From Podaxis mareebaensis (lineage: Eukaryota > Basidiomycota > Agaricomycetes > Agaricales > Agaricaceae): DNA of 64,000 nt. Both the position numbers and the translations under genes were made by a program. The notes below the pieces were generated by a model that was not told the origin of the DNA, ran no database searches, and worked only from the letters and a program-made list of their open reading frames with translations. Location: positions 1 to 64,000 of the forward strand of contig JAEUWP010000307.1 of NCBI GenBank assembly GCA_018524725.1, written 5' to 3'. Positions 1 through 13,000 of this stretch are shown here, piece by piece (within the stretch, counting starts at the first letter, position 1; every line of letters begins with the position of its first letter).

Positions 1-1789
1 GATTATGGGCTGGCAGGCACCCCAACCTAGTGGATCCGTGATGGCAAGCATTACCCATAGTCACACTGTTGCCCAATCGCAGAGAACAACATTCTCACTT
101 TTCTCTCAACGCGATCGCCTTGCTACCAGTGGTGGCCCCTAATACCCATCGGACCTTTACGTTGCCCGTCGAAGCGTTTGCCATGAGGTCTCCCGTCGAT
201 CAGGTTGGATTATTGCAATGCAGAACTCCGCAGGTAAATCAGTACGATATTCATTCGCAGCTATTGCTGATCCTTGTGTAGGAGCTACTACCTACATTTG
301 CATCCGCCCCAGTGCCTTCCATCACGTACGCCAATGCGCTCAGCCAGAGCACCACAGTCCTGACAATCCGGACTGAGCTACTCTCCATCAATAGAATAAT
401 TGTCTGGTGATCGGACAATTCAAATGAGTGCTTTCGTTGATGAACCAAGAAAGCCCAGTTCCCAAGGAAAGTGATTGTACGTGTCCTCAATCCTTTGCTT
501 ATTACCATGCAATTTATATACTACCACCTAGATCTCACCATCACGCTCACTTCATCCGCAGCATCAACGTCCCATTCAACAATCCGCCCATGACTGACAA
601 CGCCTCCTTCCAATCTGTGAACGACGAAGACATCAAACCTTAACGTAATGTTGCCATCAAAACCGACGAGTTTCTATGGCTGAAGTCTAGTGCGTGCATC
701 CCTCCCATATATATTTTCTTGCTCATGACACCCTCTTCCAGGTTGTCTTCCAGGCAGGAAAATCCTGTTCTCTCACATCCTCTCCCTCCACATGACCCCC
801 GATCCCGAGAGAGGGCACATGAATCATCTCTTACCATGCGCCCCACAATTTCGGAGCTATCACAACCCATCAACTGTGTGACCTTTCCAGCTTATTGGTT
901 GGTCTGTCCACCGGTTCCGAATCTTCGCATGATTCAAGGATCCTACATTCACATTTCTGAGTCTGCTGTGATATCCACTATATGCCTAGGACGAGAGTTT
1001 AGAGGCGATGTACGATCACATATGTGCTCTGGGGAGTTGCCCTTCGAATAGTCGTTGATCGTCGCCCAATATATCGTGTACGAACCTAAAGTCTTGGAAG
1101 ATAACAGTCTAGACTTTACACAAGAGTCCATCATGTCGGTGTCCACCTTCTGCGCTACAGCTCCCTCCTCAAAGATTTCCACAAAACAGTCCAATTTGTC
1201 TTGGATGCTCCCTACCTGGCCCTTGACAACACGAAGTACTTCGCGAGGGATCAGAGCAAAATAGTAGAGCTCAAGGTGAAAGAGTACACCATCCTACTTA
1301 ATGAGATTGAGCTATTGGAAGTGGTATGCAGGATGCAGGACAAACGATTGGCGAACGTGATGCACCTGGTACGTTTGCCCTTCCTCCGCGGTCGGCATCT
1401 ACTGCTTAAAACCCCTAACTAATTACATTTCGAGATGCATCACCTTCTGTCTGGAGTCAGTACTCTCGGTGGTCTTGGTACGTCGTTTGAATCAAAGCAG
1501 CGCCGAATCCCTTCGCTCAGATGATGACTGGGCAACATTCCGCAACCCCACGAGTTCCCCCATGTGTCAGCATACTGCAATGCCAAACGCCGTGAAACTG
1601 TTTGGTGTTAAGGGCAGCAATCATCCGCCGCACCAGGGCATTATCCATTCTCAAGGTTCCTTTGCAACCCCAAGCGACCGGGGTTAACCCACTCCGTCAG
1701 CGTATGCTGACATCAGAGATAATGGGCATGGCTCTGTTCGATGTGGGAGGTGGTTCTGGGATAGGTATGTGTTGGGTCAATCCTTCTCT
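1..1789. other. No intact gene recognised
   Basis: Both strands are broken into short open frames with no recognisable domain. A stretch around 1,100-1,420 (plus) reads as a plausible helical segment (DNTKYFARDQ then KVKEYTILLNEIELLE), but it has no usable start or splice context and I cannot name a family. It may belong to the same decayed locus as the NPF/FG-rich relic that follows. Confidence 0.5.
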
Positions 1790-2860
1790 GGTGCAATATC
1801 ACCCTCCCAATGACCCAGTTAACAGCCACAACAACAAATGGGATATCCACTCCAAGCTTCATCCGCATCCATCTTCATGACACCTTCTATTCCGGCTTTC
1901 TCTACTTCGGCTTTCGCCACAGCAACGCAGACAGGGACAAATTTGAATATTCCCCAACGTCCCACATCGATGCCTCTACCTTTGGCAGCGCTTCACTACC
2001 ACTCGCGAAGTCACTCAATAATCGAGCCCGCCCCACCGGTGGCGAAACCGCCTATGCTGGCGGAGTAGGCTATTGGGCTCGGTTCAGCCCCTGCTGGGTC
2101 CACTTAGCAAAATGGGGCGGCGACGAACACGAACGCGAGTGGATTCAACTTTGCAAATATGGGTAGTATCGCGTCCCCATTTGCGTTTCCAGATGCCAAG
2201 CCCAATGCTGCTGGTGCGATAGAGACCTTGCCACTGCAACTACTGCAGGATCGACGTTCTCGAACTCCTTGTTTGGTGGTTTGACAAATGTAGGGGTGCG
2301 AATCCACCGGTGTTGGGAGTGGTGTTGGTACTGGTGCCTGTGCGCCGTTAAGACCACAGATGATGTGGGATATCGGAATTTGGCGTGTTGAGTAAGCAGC
2401 AGCAGACGGGATTCGGTGGAAGTTTGGGTGGATTTGGGGCGTCGAACGCCGGTGCAAATGCTGCTGAAAATGGGGTATTGCAGACACACCAACTACACCC
2501 GTGCCCACCAATGTGGGTTCACCCAGAGCGACATCTCCCGCAAGGTTAGGAGCGACAGGGACGGCATCAAGGTTGGGTGTTGGGTTGAGGCCACAGGTTA
2601 CAGAATGGCGAATCCGTTTAGGGAGTCAATGGCCACTGGGATTGCGCCTGGTAGTGGTTTGGCACGGGGTGCAGAGCGTCCCGCCATTGCCAACTGTTCT
2701 TGGGAGTGCGAATATGTTTGGCACGATGCCATTTTGCTCATCGGCGATGATGGGGGTGAATGGATTTGGAGCGTCTGGGAAAAGGGTGTGACAGGACAAC
2801 AACCTGGAGGACAACAGCAGAGCCAAGGAAGTGCGTCGTTCTATGTGTCCACTCCTTGGG
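1790..2860 (+). pseudogene. Decayed Q/P/N-rich NPF/FG-repeat gene relic
   Basis: Three plus-strand frames in turn carry low-complexity protein that looks like one ancestral reading frame broken by indels: PQQQMGYPLQ near 1,830, NFANMGSIASPFAFPDAKP near 2,150, QQQTGFGGSLGGFGAS near 2,400, NPFRESMATGIAPGSG near 2,610 and FGTMPF..NGFGASGK near 2,720. NPF and FG dipeptides in a Gln/Asn/Pro-rich setting are typical of the C-terminal tails of endocytic adaptors (AP180/ENTH type, whose NPF motifs bind EH domains), of ArfGAPs with FG repeats, and of FG nucleoporins. The folded N-terminal domain that would decide between these is not visible. It reads as a pseudogene because no single frame joins the segments and no consistent intron set restores them. 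Confidence 0.4.
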
Positions 2861-2870
2861 GGTGGTAATC

Positions 2871-5189
2871 CGTCATCCGTTGGGTATTTGATGCTGGGTT
2901 ATTGGTGCACCATGTGCGAGATGCCGCGTTCGTTTTTGTTTCCTTCTTTCCTGGTCTTGTCATATTCAGTATGAGCGTCCTAGAAATCAACGACGGCTCC
3001 ACACCTTCCTTAGGTTAGTCACCACTTCGCAGTCGCTCTCCCACTCACTGCAATAACAATCTGAATAGTTGCTGCATTACAAGTCCAGGACGCATGAACT
3101 ACCATCGCACGCGACAACCTAAAGACTTCCAACCTTCCTCGTCAGCATCGTTGCCCCGCCTCAACCCATATAATCTTCGTGCTACATTCCAAGTGGTGTC
3201 CGCATGAATGACGGCCATCCGAAAGTCAAGAATGGTGAACGTGAGTTTCGGTTGGACATTGAGGTTGGATGTTGGTGGATAGAGGGGTGACGTTTCGTCG
3301 GGCGCACGATCAGCAGTGGGCGAAGCCCGTTATGGAAGACCTCCAACTTGTAAGCCTTCAGTCGCTATCTCTTCCACCTGACCCCAAACAATGTCGTTCA
3401 TCACGGTGTGGAGGACTTCGTTCTTTCGCTGCATTCATAGGGCAAATGACAGGAATTCGGTTCGACGGCGCGTAACTCTTGAGAAATCATGTAGTTCTGT
3501 ACAACCCAATTCAGTGCGTTCCCTTCAAACTCGTCTCAATGCGTTGGCTTAACGCTCATAAGACCTCGTATCTTACCAAATACCGCCCAAAGATCCCATT
3601 CCCTCTCCGAGTCCACAACGGCTCCCAGCTCAAAAGGGAGCTTATCACAGAGACTTTACTTGTTGAGATAGAAAAGGGTGTGGAATTTTGCTGGCCTATC
3701 ATCGAACGGAAGATTCCCAATGCCCGAAGGAACGTCACCTTTGGTGTCATGTAAGTTAATATTCGATTATAATGGACATTTATCCATTCCAAGTTGGTAG
3801 TAATACATCCCACAAATCGCCGAGTTTTTGGTTCTATCACTCGACTCTGAAAGTGATTCAGAACGGCCAAAAAGTCGTTGCGACTATGCATATCCCAGGA
3901 CGGAATGGAAAACCTGCCGATATATGGCTGAGTTGCGGCAGAAAGTGGAGGGGCAGGAATGTTCAGGCAGAATTCTCGGACTTCGCCTTCATTTCATGTG
4001 CAATTGGTGATGCAGTGGAAAGGAATGCGAGGAGGAAAGAAGAGAAAAGGGGCGCAGAGGGGAGAAATGTGGAAAGTGCGAAGAAGGTAGAGTAAACAAA
4101 GAAAGCCGAAGGCGGGATACCAAAAGGATGACTGAAAGGAATAACGTATAGCATTGTGTCTCAATCTCACTTCAATCCCAATCTTGCATGAAATAGCACA
4201 TGGAAAGAGGCTGGAATACTGATGAGTACTTGCTAAATCAGTGGTCGTTGCTCATTCTCCACTTCCCTTCCCTAGTGGCCTGAATGTTTTCAGTCGACCG
4301 CCTGCTTTCCATCCCACTGGTTGGAATCCAACCATTCTTGTCTCCAGATGTCATCTTGGCCTCTTGTTTCAACTTGTGGAAAGACCAAACTACATCCCGT
4401 GGTCAATCCTGCCATTACGTCCGCTCAAGCGCATGGGGTACGATCACCAAATAATTCACCAACTTCAGCTTGTGAGTGTATATATTCACCATACGCAGGA
4501 TCAATTCCTTGAGTCCTGCCGCCACCATTTCCTGACAACGTGTATATAGAACTTTAGACCACCTATGTTGTTGGCGTTGAAGAACCTGGAGACCCACTCC
4601 ACATCCGCCTGATTCGATTCACGTACCCTATGCTCTTCGGTGATTACCAGCGAGGTTGGAGGTGGGTGCTAGTCATGAGAAACTCACAGATATCCGGCAC
4701 ACAAATGTTGACTCACCGTGCCCTTAGGCACCCATTTGACAGTGGGTGCGTTGATACTCCTACCAACTGGGTGATCGTCGCCCAAATCTGTCTCGTGCTG
4801 TACTGATCCGACCACCCCTATCTCTTCCTAAACCTCATTCAACCCATTGTTTCCCGCAGACGTCAGGCACCCACTTTTACCATGGTCTTGTACCCACGTT
4901 GTAGTGGATGCACGATCGGTGCATGAAGACTTAGCTTTCATGATGGATAATGATGCGTGAAGACTCTGCTTCACAGATAATCAGCAAGATTTTCTCTCGA
5001 CTCACCGTACACACTTAAAATCTCACACAATCCTCCAGAATCCGCCAAGAATCTGTTTCATTCTTAGAGAATATCTGAATCCATCGCAGGGCGCCATCTT
5101 CAAATGTTCATGACCTCCAGCATTGGATGGCTGAGATTCTGTGTTTACATGCTCATTTTTCGGTCCTGGTACCCGTTCGTCAAGACTTG
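2871..5189. other. Intergenic, nothing recognised
   Basis: Only short frames without domains. Several 90-110 residue frames (for example 3,556-3,891 minus and 3,772-4,095 plus) overlap each other on opposite strands and show no family signature, so I do not call them. Confidence 0.5.
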
Positions 5190-5625
5190 TGTTCAATATC
5201 CTGTTGAGTTTTTCTGTGTATTGTAAACATGATGTGACCCAGTGTCACAATTGAATTTCAATAAACCAGCTGGCTTACCAAAGCCATAATGTCGCCTAAA
5301 CTAATATTTATTGAGATCTGTGGTTCATGATAAATTCACAATAAGTATTTGATCTGACAGTAGGTTTACTAAAAAGTTAATGAGTTCTTGATTTTAAAAA
5401 TGTCTTGATAAAACACATGGGATAACAAAGCTGGATCTTATAGATATTTTATGAAAATTTAATTCAATATTCTCAGAATTATGAAACAGTATCCCACCTG
5501 ACTTATCAAATGTTTTCTCACAATAACATTTTGATAATACAGCTGGATTACTTAGTTCAAGTTTATGATATATATTGGGTAATTACTCAATAATCCTGCT
5601 GGCTTACCGACTCACCAGCCCAGTG
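5190..5625. repeat. AT-rich block with diverged short repeats
   Basis: This stretch is clearly more A+T-rich than its surroundings and almost without CpG. A degenerate motif recurs: AATAAACCAGCTGGCTTACC at 5,260-5,279, a version with GCTGGATC near 5,427-5,440, GATAATACAGCTGGATTAC near 5,533-5,551 and AATAATCCTGCTGGCTTACC at about 5,589-5,608. It has no coding potential. It could be a decayed satellite or an old CpG-mutated transposon fragment. The spacing of the copies is irregular. Confidence 0.4.
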
Positions 5626-6639
5626 ACGAGTAACAATAAATGAAATGACCTAGACCTCCTATATCTGGGAGATCTGACATGGTGTGGGAAGGCAAGTCAC
5701 AGACGGTACGACATGGGGGAAACGGGGGGTAGTTGTCTCTCAGGGATCGGACCATTGAACCAAGATCTGCTGGGAATACCGCAGGCGATGATCTGGGAAG
5801 AATCAAAGGACTTGTTTCCTTACCGCCACCTTTCCATTAACATCGTCTGAACCACTGGAACCACTCCAAATGTCCATCAATGCCGTTAATGTGACGCGCC
5901 GAACTCAAACTCTACCCACTTCCAACCGTTTTCAAAGCGCTCAACTCCGCAAGTACCGGTCCGCGAAAACATTCATCGGGACGATATTAACACTCAAGGT
6001 CTTATCATATTGAAACCAACCTTCGAGAGCGGTTGTAATTTGCCGCCTCCCACCTCCATCGATGGAGGTGAGACAAACGGAGATACGGAAATTAATGAAG
6101 GGCGTCTCCACTTGACCTCCAACTCCTCGATCCTTGGGAAGCTATCAAGACCTTAGCGCGCTAATTTCTCAGGACGCGCCACTGTTTGATTGAGTGACAC
6201 TAAAAGCAGAGCTTCGGGCTGCAGGGACTAGTCATGATGTCCAGCACCCAGATCGGTGGGACGTTTTGTATTTCACTTCGCACCGCCGTCGGTATCGGCC
6301 CTCCCTTTTCAGGCGAGGCACCCACGGATCGGTAGAACAGTTCTGCGTAGGCAATGTAACCAGACAGAACGCAGACTGGCATCGGAAAGATCCTATACAA
6401 TGCCAGGAATACACAGACGGCGATGTTGCTAGTCCTCTAGCCATTCAACGGTCGAAGGGGCCTCGTTGGAACGGAACGCTACTAGGATCTCTGGAACTGT
6501 ATAATGCTAAGCGAGTCTACTGGGGCGACCCTCTTTGTTCTCTCCAGAGTACCAGCCTCCCAGGAGTCCCAATATTTGACCTTGCGGACTTCATTCGACA
6601 TTCAAGCCTATTAGAACCACTATTGTTTCCCGTATTTGA
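5626..6639. other. Intergenic, nothing recognised except a palindrome
   Basis: No convincing gene. The only clear structure is the 20-bp palindrome at 6,051-6,070. The long plus frame at 6,194-6,682 begins with GTG and resembles no family I know. Its last part runs into the mitochondrial-like segment. Confidence 0.45.
6051..6070. repeat. Perfect 20-bp palindrome
   Basis: CACCTCCATC is followed immediately by its exact reverse complement GATGGAGGTG, giving a loop-free palindrome centred on ATCGAT. The symmetry stops at the next base on each side. It lies in non-coding DNA. It could be a binding site for a dimeric regulator or chance. Confidence 0.75.
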
Positions 6640-6762
6640 TTCTGAGTTTAATTGTATGGGTAATATTTATTATCCTTACTAGATGGCTAGTACTGCAGCT
6701 TATTTATCTAGTTTAAATATTAAAATTAGTGGTAGATTAATAAGAGAACCTATTATACCTAG
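6640..6762 (+). pseudogene. Probable mitochondrial rps3 fragment (NUMT)
   Basis: A short, sharply AT-rich segment interrupts GC-richer DNA. Read on the plus strand it gives MGNIYYPY, a stop (TAG, one transition from CAG), then ASTAAYLSSLNIKISGRLIR and EPIIPRT. The NIKISGRL..EPIIPR signature resembles the conserved C-terminal part of the small-subunit ribosomal protein S3 (rps3/var1) encoded in fungal mitochondrial DNA, and the A/T-ending codons also fit a mitochondrial origin. The composition changes abruptly after about 6,762. I read it as mitochondrial DNA inserted in the nucleus. The match is from memory of the family, so this is a moderate call. Confidence 0.5.
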
Positions 6763-8782
6763 GACTTGTCCTCTGTGTACGGGGAACATACGTAATGGTT
6801 CCAGCGCCGCAGGTTTTGTAGTTCACACCGACCGGGTCACATAGCCTCTTAGATGCGGTGATACGGCAGCGGCCATCTCGTTACCAACGTCCACGGGCCA
6901 GGTGACCAGTCCAACTACGGGAATTCTCGTTCCGTTCATCTTTCCTCAAGAGGCTGTGATTAATCTACTTTAATTAATACTCAAGAACCCAACGGTCTCC
7001 GTGAGGGCTTTACCTTTAATCACAAATTTGATTGGTTTACACTTGACACTCTTTGAAAGCATATTTACAATTCTCTAGAAGACTCGAACGAGATGAAACT
7101 CAAGTTCAATAGGCACCACGAGGGAAGTCAGAGGAGATGGTAATCGACCGGTCTGGAACAATATATAACTCATAATTGCCCCTCGACAGTCCTTTTCTCA
7201 CCGATTTGGGCGTAGGGCGCACAATCAAACCGCTCGCGCCTAATCCACCAACCTTACATTAGATCTAACAACGGAGACTCGGAACGACACCCTTACACCT
7301 ACATAGACCTCCAAAAAGCCCCGCACCGCAAGGGGTCGCCAGTGATCGTTGCACTTGCATGACCGCGTCCAGAACCTCCGTACCTGACACGACCTGACAC
7401 CGACAAGATGGACCATTGAACATGTGTGCGACTCAGTTGGGGCGTAATTTGAATATCTAACATATATACAGCTCTTTCAAGTTCTACCACACTGCCCAGG
7501 TGACTCCTTGTCCAGGTACATTCATTCCAAAATTTCATATTAACTTACTCTGGAAGGCTAGATTTTCTACGGGAAACTATACGTTGTATTTTCCAGAAAA
7601 TCGATACCGGTACCTGTACCTGAGAACGACTATCAGGCAAACACACCCTTGGCAAACCTTGTGAACCTAGAATTATCATAGCCGAGTTTCCTATACACAA
7701 ACGAGTGGATACATATACACAATAAGTAGGTGGATGATTATCAGAGACAAGTCGTTCTATAAACAGAAGCCTCTAGAATGTGACCTCCAGAATGTGCCTT
7801 GAACTTCCCAACCCTTCTATCATCGATCATCGATGCATCACCAGTGCCAGTTGGCCACACTCTCAACACCGCGGCAGCTTAAACCGCCAAGCAAGCTGAG
7901 AGGATATAAGAAAAGCGTTATGTACAATAATGAACAAGAGATCAAAGGTTCTAGATACACAAATTCAACTATGCAAGTCAATTGTGGGGAAAAAAAAACT
8001 CGCCGAAGTGCCAAAGAGAGAGCATAAAGGTCATAAAGAAGCGAGGTGACCAGGAAGACGGGGCGAGGGAAATGGGTACGAGGAATGTCGCATTAATAGT
8101 ACGTGTATGCAGGAAGACGTAAGGGGAAAAAAAGCAATGAGATAAGTGGGAATGAATGAGGGGGTTGTTTTCGAAAGAGATATGTGTTGTCGTAGAATGA
8201 TGCAAGGACGAGACAAGACCGGAAAGCGAGGAACAGGGAGTAAGAGGATAGAAAAAAAAACAAGAAAAAAAAAAGCAAGGCGTATCCGATAAATCCGCAA
8301 ACTGTCATCTGCACCAGACCCGAGCAAACCAGGGTCAGGGGTGAATAAAGGGCAGCAAAGAGGAAGGGGCAGGGCAACACTCGGTAGGGTAGCGCCGGAA
8401 CATTCGCCTTCACACCGCTTCACCATCTCCTTCCACGTCAGTCCAATAACCGCCCGTTCTATCTCCCCCCTTCCCTCCGCCACACCACAAAAAACATATG
8501 TATATCAACACCCTCGAGTGATCATCTATCACTCCTGCCCTCACCACCGACCCAGGGATGGCATCCCTTCCCCCCTTTCCCCCTCCACCCTCATCCGGCG
8601 ACAATTACTACCTCCCGACGGTAAGATGAAACAGATATGATGAATGTAAAATGAAGGGACCTCAGCCACAAGACCAACACTTGATCAACACCGACCCACT
8701 CTAACACGTAACATGCATCAAACATCAAACCCAAAAGCAGACCTCGTCCCCCACAACATTGAATACTCAAGGTTTGATGCAT
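6763..8782. other. Intergenic, nothing recognised
   Basis: No supported gene. The part from about 7,980 to 8,780 holds A-rich and pyrimidine-rich runs and lies directly beyond the 3' end of the minus-strand gene ending at 8,783, so some of it is probably that gene's 3' UTR. Confidence 0.45.
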
Positions 8783-10094
8783 TCAAGCGGAAGGAACTAA
8801 CACAGGGCTTGAACAGCCACCCGGTGTTGCCCCTCTTGGCGGACTGCATGCAAGTTTATTGGTAGGAGGAGTGCTGGGCGTGGGAGGTGTGGTGCGTTTG
8901 AAGGACATTGGCGTGTGGCAGGACGGCGTTGAGGGCGACTGTGACAGGGAGAAGGTGGGGGACGTAGACGGCGAGGGGAGCGATGAATGTGAAGGCCGTA
9001 CTGGGGAAGGGGAGGATGTCCGTGGTAATGAAGGAGAAGGCTTTGCAGGGGGAGTGTTTCCTTCCTCTTCTTCACCGTCATCGTCATCGTCCAGTTCGAT
9101 CTCAATATCATTCACAACAATAACATTCTTCTTCTTCTTACTCTTCTGTGGCGTTGATGGTGCAGGAGGAATCGGCACAGGGTTTGCTTTTGCTGAGACT
9201 CCGAAGCCAGGGCGTCTAATCTGGCTGTAGTGATGGTCACTGATCCACCCATCAGACAACTGGTCATCCGGGTACATCGGCGGGGTATATTTCCAATCCT
9301 CACCAAAGCGCGGATGCTTGCTCGGCGGGAGCTGGAAGAAGGGCGGTTCAGGCGAACACGAGGAGGCACGCGACAGTGGACTGCTGTCCAGGGAGGCATT
9401 AGTGAGGGAAGGCGTAGGCGGGTCGTGTGACACATCGCTATCGGACGGCGGAAAGTCTGGCGACATGCTGAGTTCGGAAGGAGGTGGAGAGCATGGAGGG
9501 GTGGCTGAGGGTGAAAGAGATTGGTTTCCGGAGGTTTCGAGGAGAGGGAGGAAGGCGAATCTGGGTTTCTGACGGTTTATTGGTGGCCGGGCCGCGGGGA
9601 GGTGGGAGAGATGTTGAGGGTGCCATGTGGAAGAGTGTGAGGTTGGTATTGACGGGGCAGGGGTGCGGACGGTGCGCCAGGAGGACTGGGAGAAGGTGAA
9701 AGTCGAAGCGACGTCTGAGGTTGGAGGAGGTGCATTGTCTGTTTCCGGCAGAAGGGGCAAAAGACCAATTGGGACAGTCGATAGGTACTGTGAGGCAGGC
9801 CTGCCACCAATCAGGTCTGCAGGCTGCTGAGCTCTGGGCAGCGACCGCTGGATCTCCTTGAGTTCTAGAATATCTCTGCAGAGAAACGGCGCGTCAGTGA
9901 GGGCAAATGCGGTTGGGCGAGAACACTGACTGATACGAGAGATTGCGTGCAGGCTCAGCTGGGGTGCGATCCCATTCGTCTGCGACAAAGACCTGTTCTG
10001 AGCCGTCAGCGTCAAAGGCGACGGTCTTGCGAGGATGAGGGTGGTCGCCAGTGGGACTGGGAGCGCGCGATGTCTGCTTGAGACAGCCCTTCAT
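8783..10094 (-). CDS. Disordered Ser/Pro-rich protein with PP1-docking-like N-terminus
   Basis: Function unknown. Two exons, 10,094-9,931 and 9,875-8,783, are separated by a 55-nt intron with donor GTCAGT and acceptor CTGCAG, giving 418 residues. I start at the ATG that opens MKGCLKQTS; the frame continues upstream but only from a TTG codon. The first 45 residues are the most conserved-looking part: MKGCLK, then RKTVAF, then EQVFVADEWDRTP. GCLK resembles the SILK-type motif and KTVAF fits the RVxF motif, the two short elements that regulators use to dock on protein phosphatase 1. After about residue 110, which carries PRFAFLPLLE, the protein is almost wholly disordered: long Ser/Pro/Thr tracts, one Lys run (KSKKKKN) and an acidic block (ELDDDDDGEEEE). 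N-termini of this kind occur in basidiomycete hypothetical proteins. The PP1 role is inference. Confidence 0.8.
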
Positions 10095-13000
10095 GGTGAG
10101 GTTGGGGAGGGGACAGCTCAATTCTCGCTCAATATTAGGGGATAAGCTGGGAATTTATCACCACAAACACAAACCGACGGCTGTCCCCCGACCCCGTCCG
10201 CCCTTCCGTCTCCGTCCGGTCGCTTATTCCCCCTTTCCACCCCCTACACTCGCCTAATTTCATTCGAAACTTCACAGCTGACTCCTTTCGACTCGTCTCC
10301 ATCGCCCTGCCAGTTTTTCTCTTGCTTTTTGCACTGGTTTCTGCCACTTTCAGCGAGGACAAGCTGATCACGTGATTGCTATACAAGAAACTCCCTTGCG
10401 CTCGCCTCGCTTGGACATTCATGTTTTCTCCCCCTGAGCCACGACATGATTTCATTCAGGCCATATGCCGCCCTTTGCTATCCCCACATGACCCCAGTTA
10501 CGACAAACCCAAGCGCGACCGGCGGACCCAAGCCCGCAACAGCCGTCCGCCCGGGCGGCCAATAACACCCACGTAGTGATGCAAAGCTCCATGTCATATT
10601 CCGCTTCCGTCTGACGGTCGGAGGAAGTTTTATCTGAAAAGAGCTATTCATAGCACACCGTTTTTCTTGGATCACCACTCGCTTCTCCGAGTCCGTATGA
10701 CGCCTGTTCAAACATCTAGACCCGGATTCAAAAAATCGCAAATCGTGGTGGAAGCGTGTCGATATTGAAACACCCACCCACCGTCCCACGCCTTCGTGGC
10801 CGGTGCGGATGGATCAATATCAATCCTTTGACCAACCCGATTTCTGCGAACGATGCCTGCAAAGGAAGGTTACATGCAGCCAACCAGCAAGACGCTGACG
10901 CCGAGCGCCTGTTCCAGAAGCCAATGACTGGAGCGCAAGTTACAAGCGGCACCCTCTGGCACTCGCAGCTGCGGAAGGTCTACAGTATGTGTCATAGAAT
11001 AGAACGTTCCCACGTCAACCGTTAGCCAGCAACTATAACACTAAGTGGCAACCGAAACAATACATAATTCCGTAAATTCCCCTCATCCAGCGCCCGACGA
11101 GATTTTGCCATTTGACGATAGCGAGCTTACTCTGCTCACGAGACAAGGAGTTCTTAGACCGATTTCGAAATCCTCTTTTGAATGCAGATCAAGAAGCTGT
11201 TTCTTCTGGTCGGGCTCGGGCGCTATGTTGGTTGGGGAAATGGAATTCGGGAAGGCCAGCGAAGCAATCGCAAAGGGGTCTGGTGGACACGAAATGTCAG
11301 TCTCAGACACGTAGCATGTTTGTATTGCGTTATTCCGTGTGAATCTTGAAACGAGGCCTGCTTATCCCTACGGCCGGAACCCTGTGCAATGGGTGCCAGT
11401 GTAGTACGTCCGAGTCGATGTCCCCCCCTGAGAACACTACACACACCGCTGCCTGTCGGAATTTCTATGAATACCTTCTCTCGAAATAGCTCCGTTATGA
11501 GCCCGGCCGCGGGACCGTTTCATTATCTATTCTAAAAACCGCCCGGCCTCAGCCAGCCAGCGTCTCCCAAACTTGTGCCCGTTACAAAGCCAAGAGCCTC
11601 ACCACACCCGCAGAACAGACCATTTTCCCACCAAGTTGTTATCAAAATGAAATCAATCACATTTAATCACCAGCATTGCCCCATGTTACACCGAAATTAA
11701 CCAGCCTTCCCCACGGAATATGATGCATATAATCATTGACATTTTTGTCTTTGTCCTGTACTGACCCCAAACTTCCTACGCATCCATTCACGAGTTCCAC
11801 GAGGACGAACAACACTCCGGCTGTTTGTTGACGTGATAAATGGAAGAGGGGCGTCTGACGGTGAATAGCCGGGAAAGGAAGCTTCGAGTTCTGCATCCGG
11901 GGCGCAGCGGCGCAAAGGTGCCACTCTTGGCCACTTGATCGCAGGCTTGTTTCCTCGCCTATCAGGACTACGACTTGTCTGGCAGGTTGGCCGCATAAGT
12001 CCCGCTTTCAGTATAGGCGGGATGACAGAATTTTTAAAATGGTGCTGCGATGTCTGAGTTATCCTCGGAACAACCCTCGTCATGGCTTCGACTGTCGTAA
12101 CTGGCTTTGATTCTTAGTATGATAACCACAAAGCACGTCTCTACGTGTCATCATTCGGTTCTTTTAACCGTAGTATGACGCGATGACTTTCCCACGCTGC
12201 GCTCATTCTCTTCACTGATGCTGTAGTTCACACCTGCGTCAATATTCGAGTCTAGGCTAGTAAGCGAGGTCAATATCCGTCCCCGTTGCATTGTTCCAAG
12301 AACGGAACAATGCCTTATTTGCTCTATGCTACATGTGTGGATACAGCCTTGGCGAATGCAGTACGCCGATTTGGCGTACCCCGTAAGAGCCGGAAATACA
12401 AAGTGGCCAACGTGTATGTTATCTTCGCCTTCGCCAGTATCCCTTGTGGAGATATCGATGAAACGGAGATTACTCATTGACTAGATCTTCCCATAACATA
12501 ACACATGTTCATTCTAGCCTGTGAACAAGCCCGATCTCTTCATCCCGAGGACTAGACTGGGATCTTGTAGAGGATTCGTCATAGATAGAGGAAGCTCATA
12601 CGACCCTACTTGAAATCCCATACTGCGCAATAACAAAGAGATTGACAAGTTCGATCGAGGCCTGTTATCGGCAGCCGACATGCGTCATTCATTGATATGC
12701 CCATCATCTTGCCACTGCGCACACCGCAGGGGCGTATAGGTCGCAACTTTCTTACCCTCTCGGCCCTCCGATATACTGGTGGCTACATTCTGTTTCAGTT
12801 TATACGAAATCCCAACTCCGATGGACAGAGGTGCCACTGACCAGAGGCGCAATGGCAAGTTGGCAGAGCCATCACAAGCAGCAACTTGTGGATAGTCGTG
12901 ACGTCATTCATCCATTTACCGACGTCTAGCGGACTCACACACTGGACAGGGCAACCACAGGCACTTGGATATGTGATATGTGATATAGAGTACCATACAA

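Noticed and set aside
6194..6682. 162-codon plus frame
   Set aside because: It starts with GTG, shows no family, and its last part is the mitochondrial-like segment.
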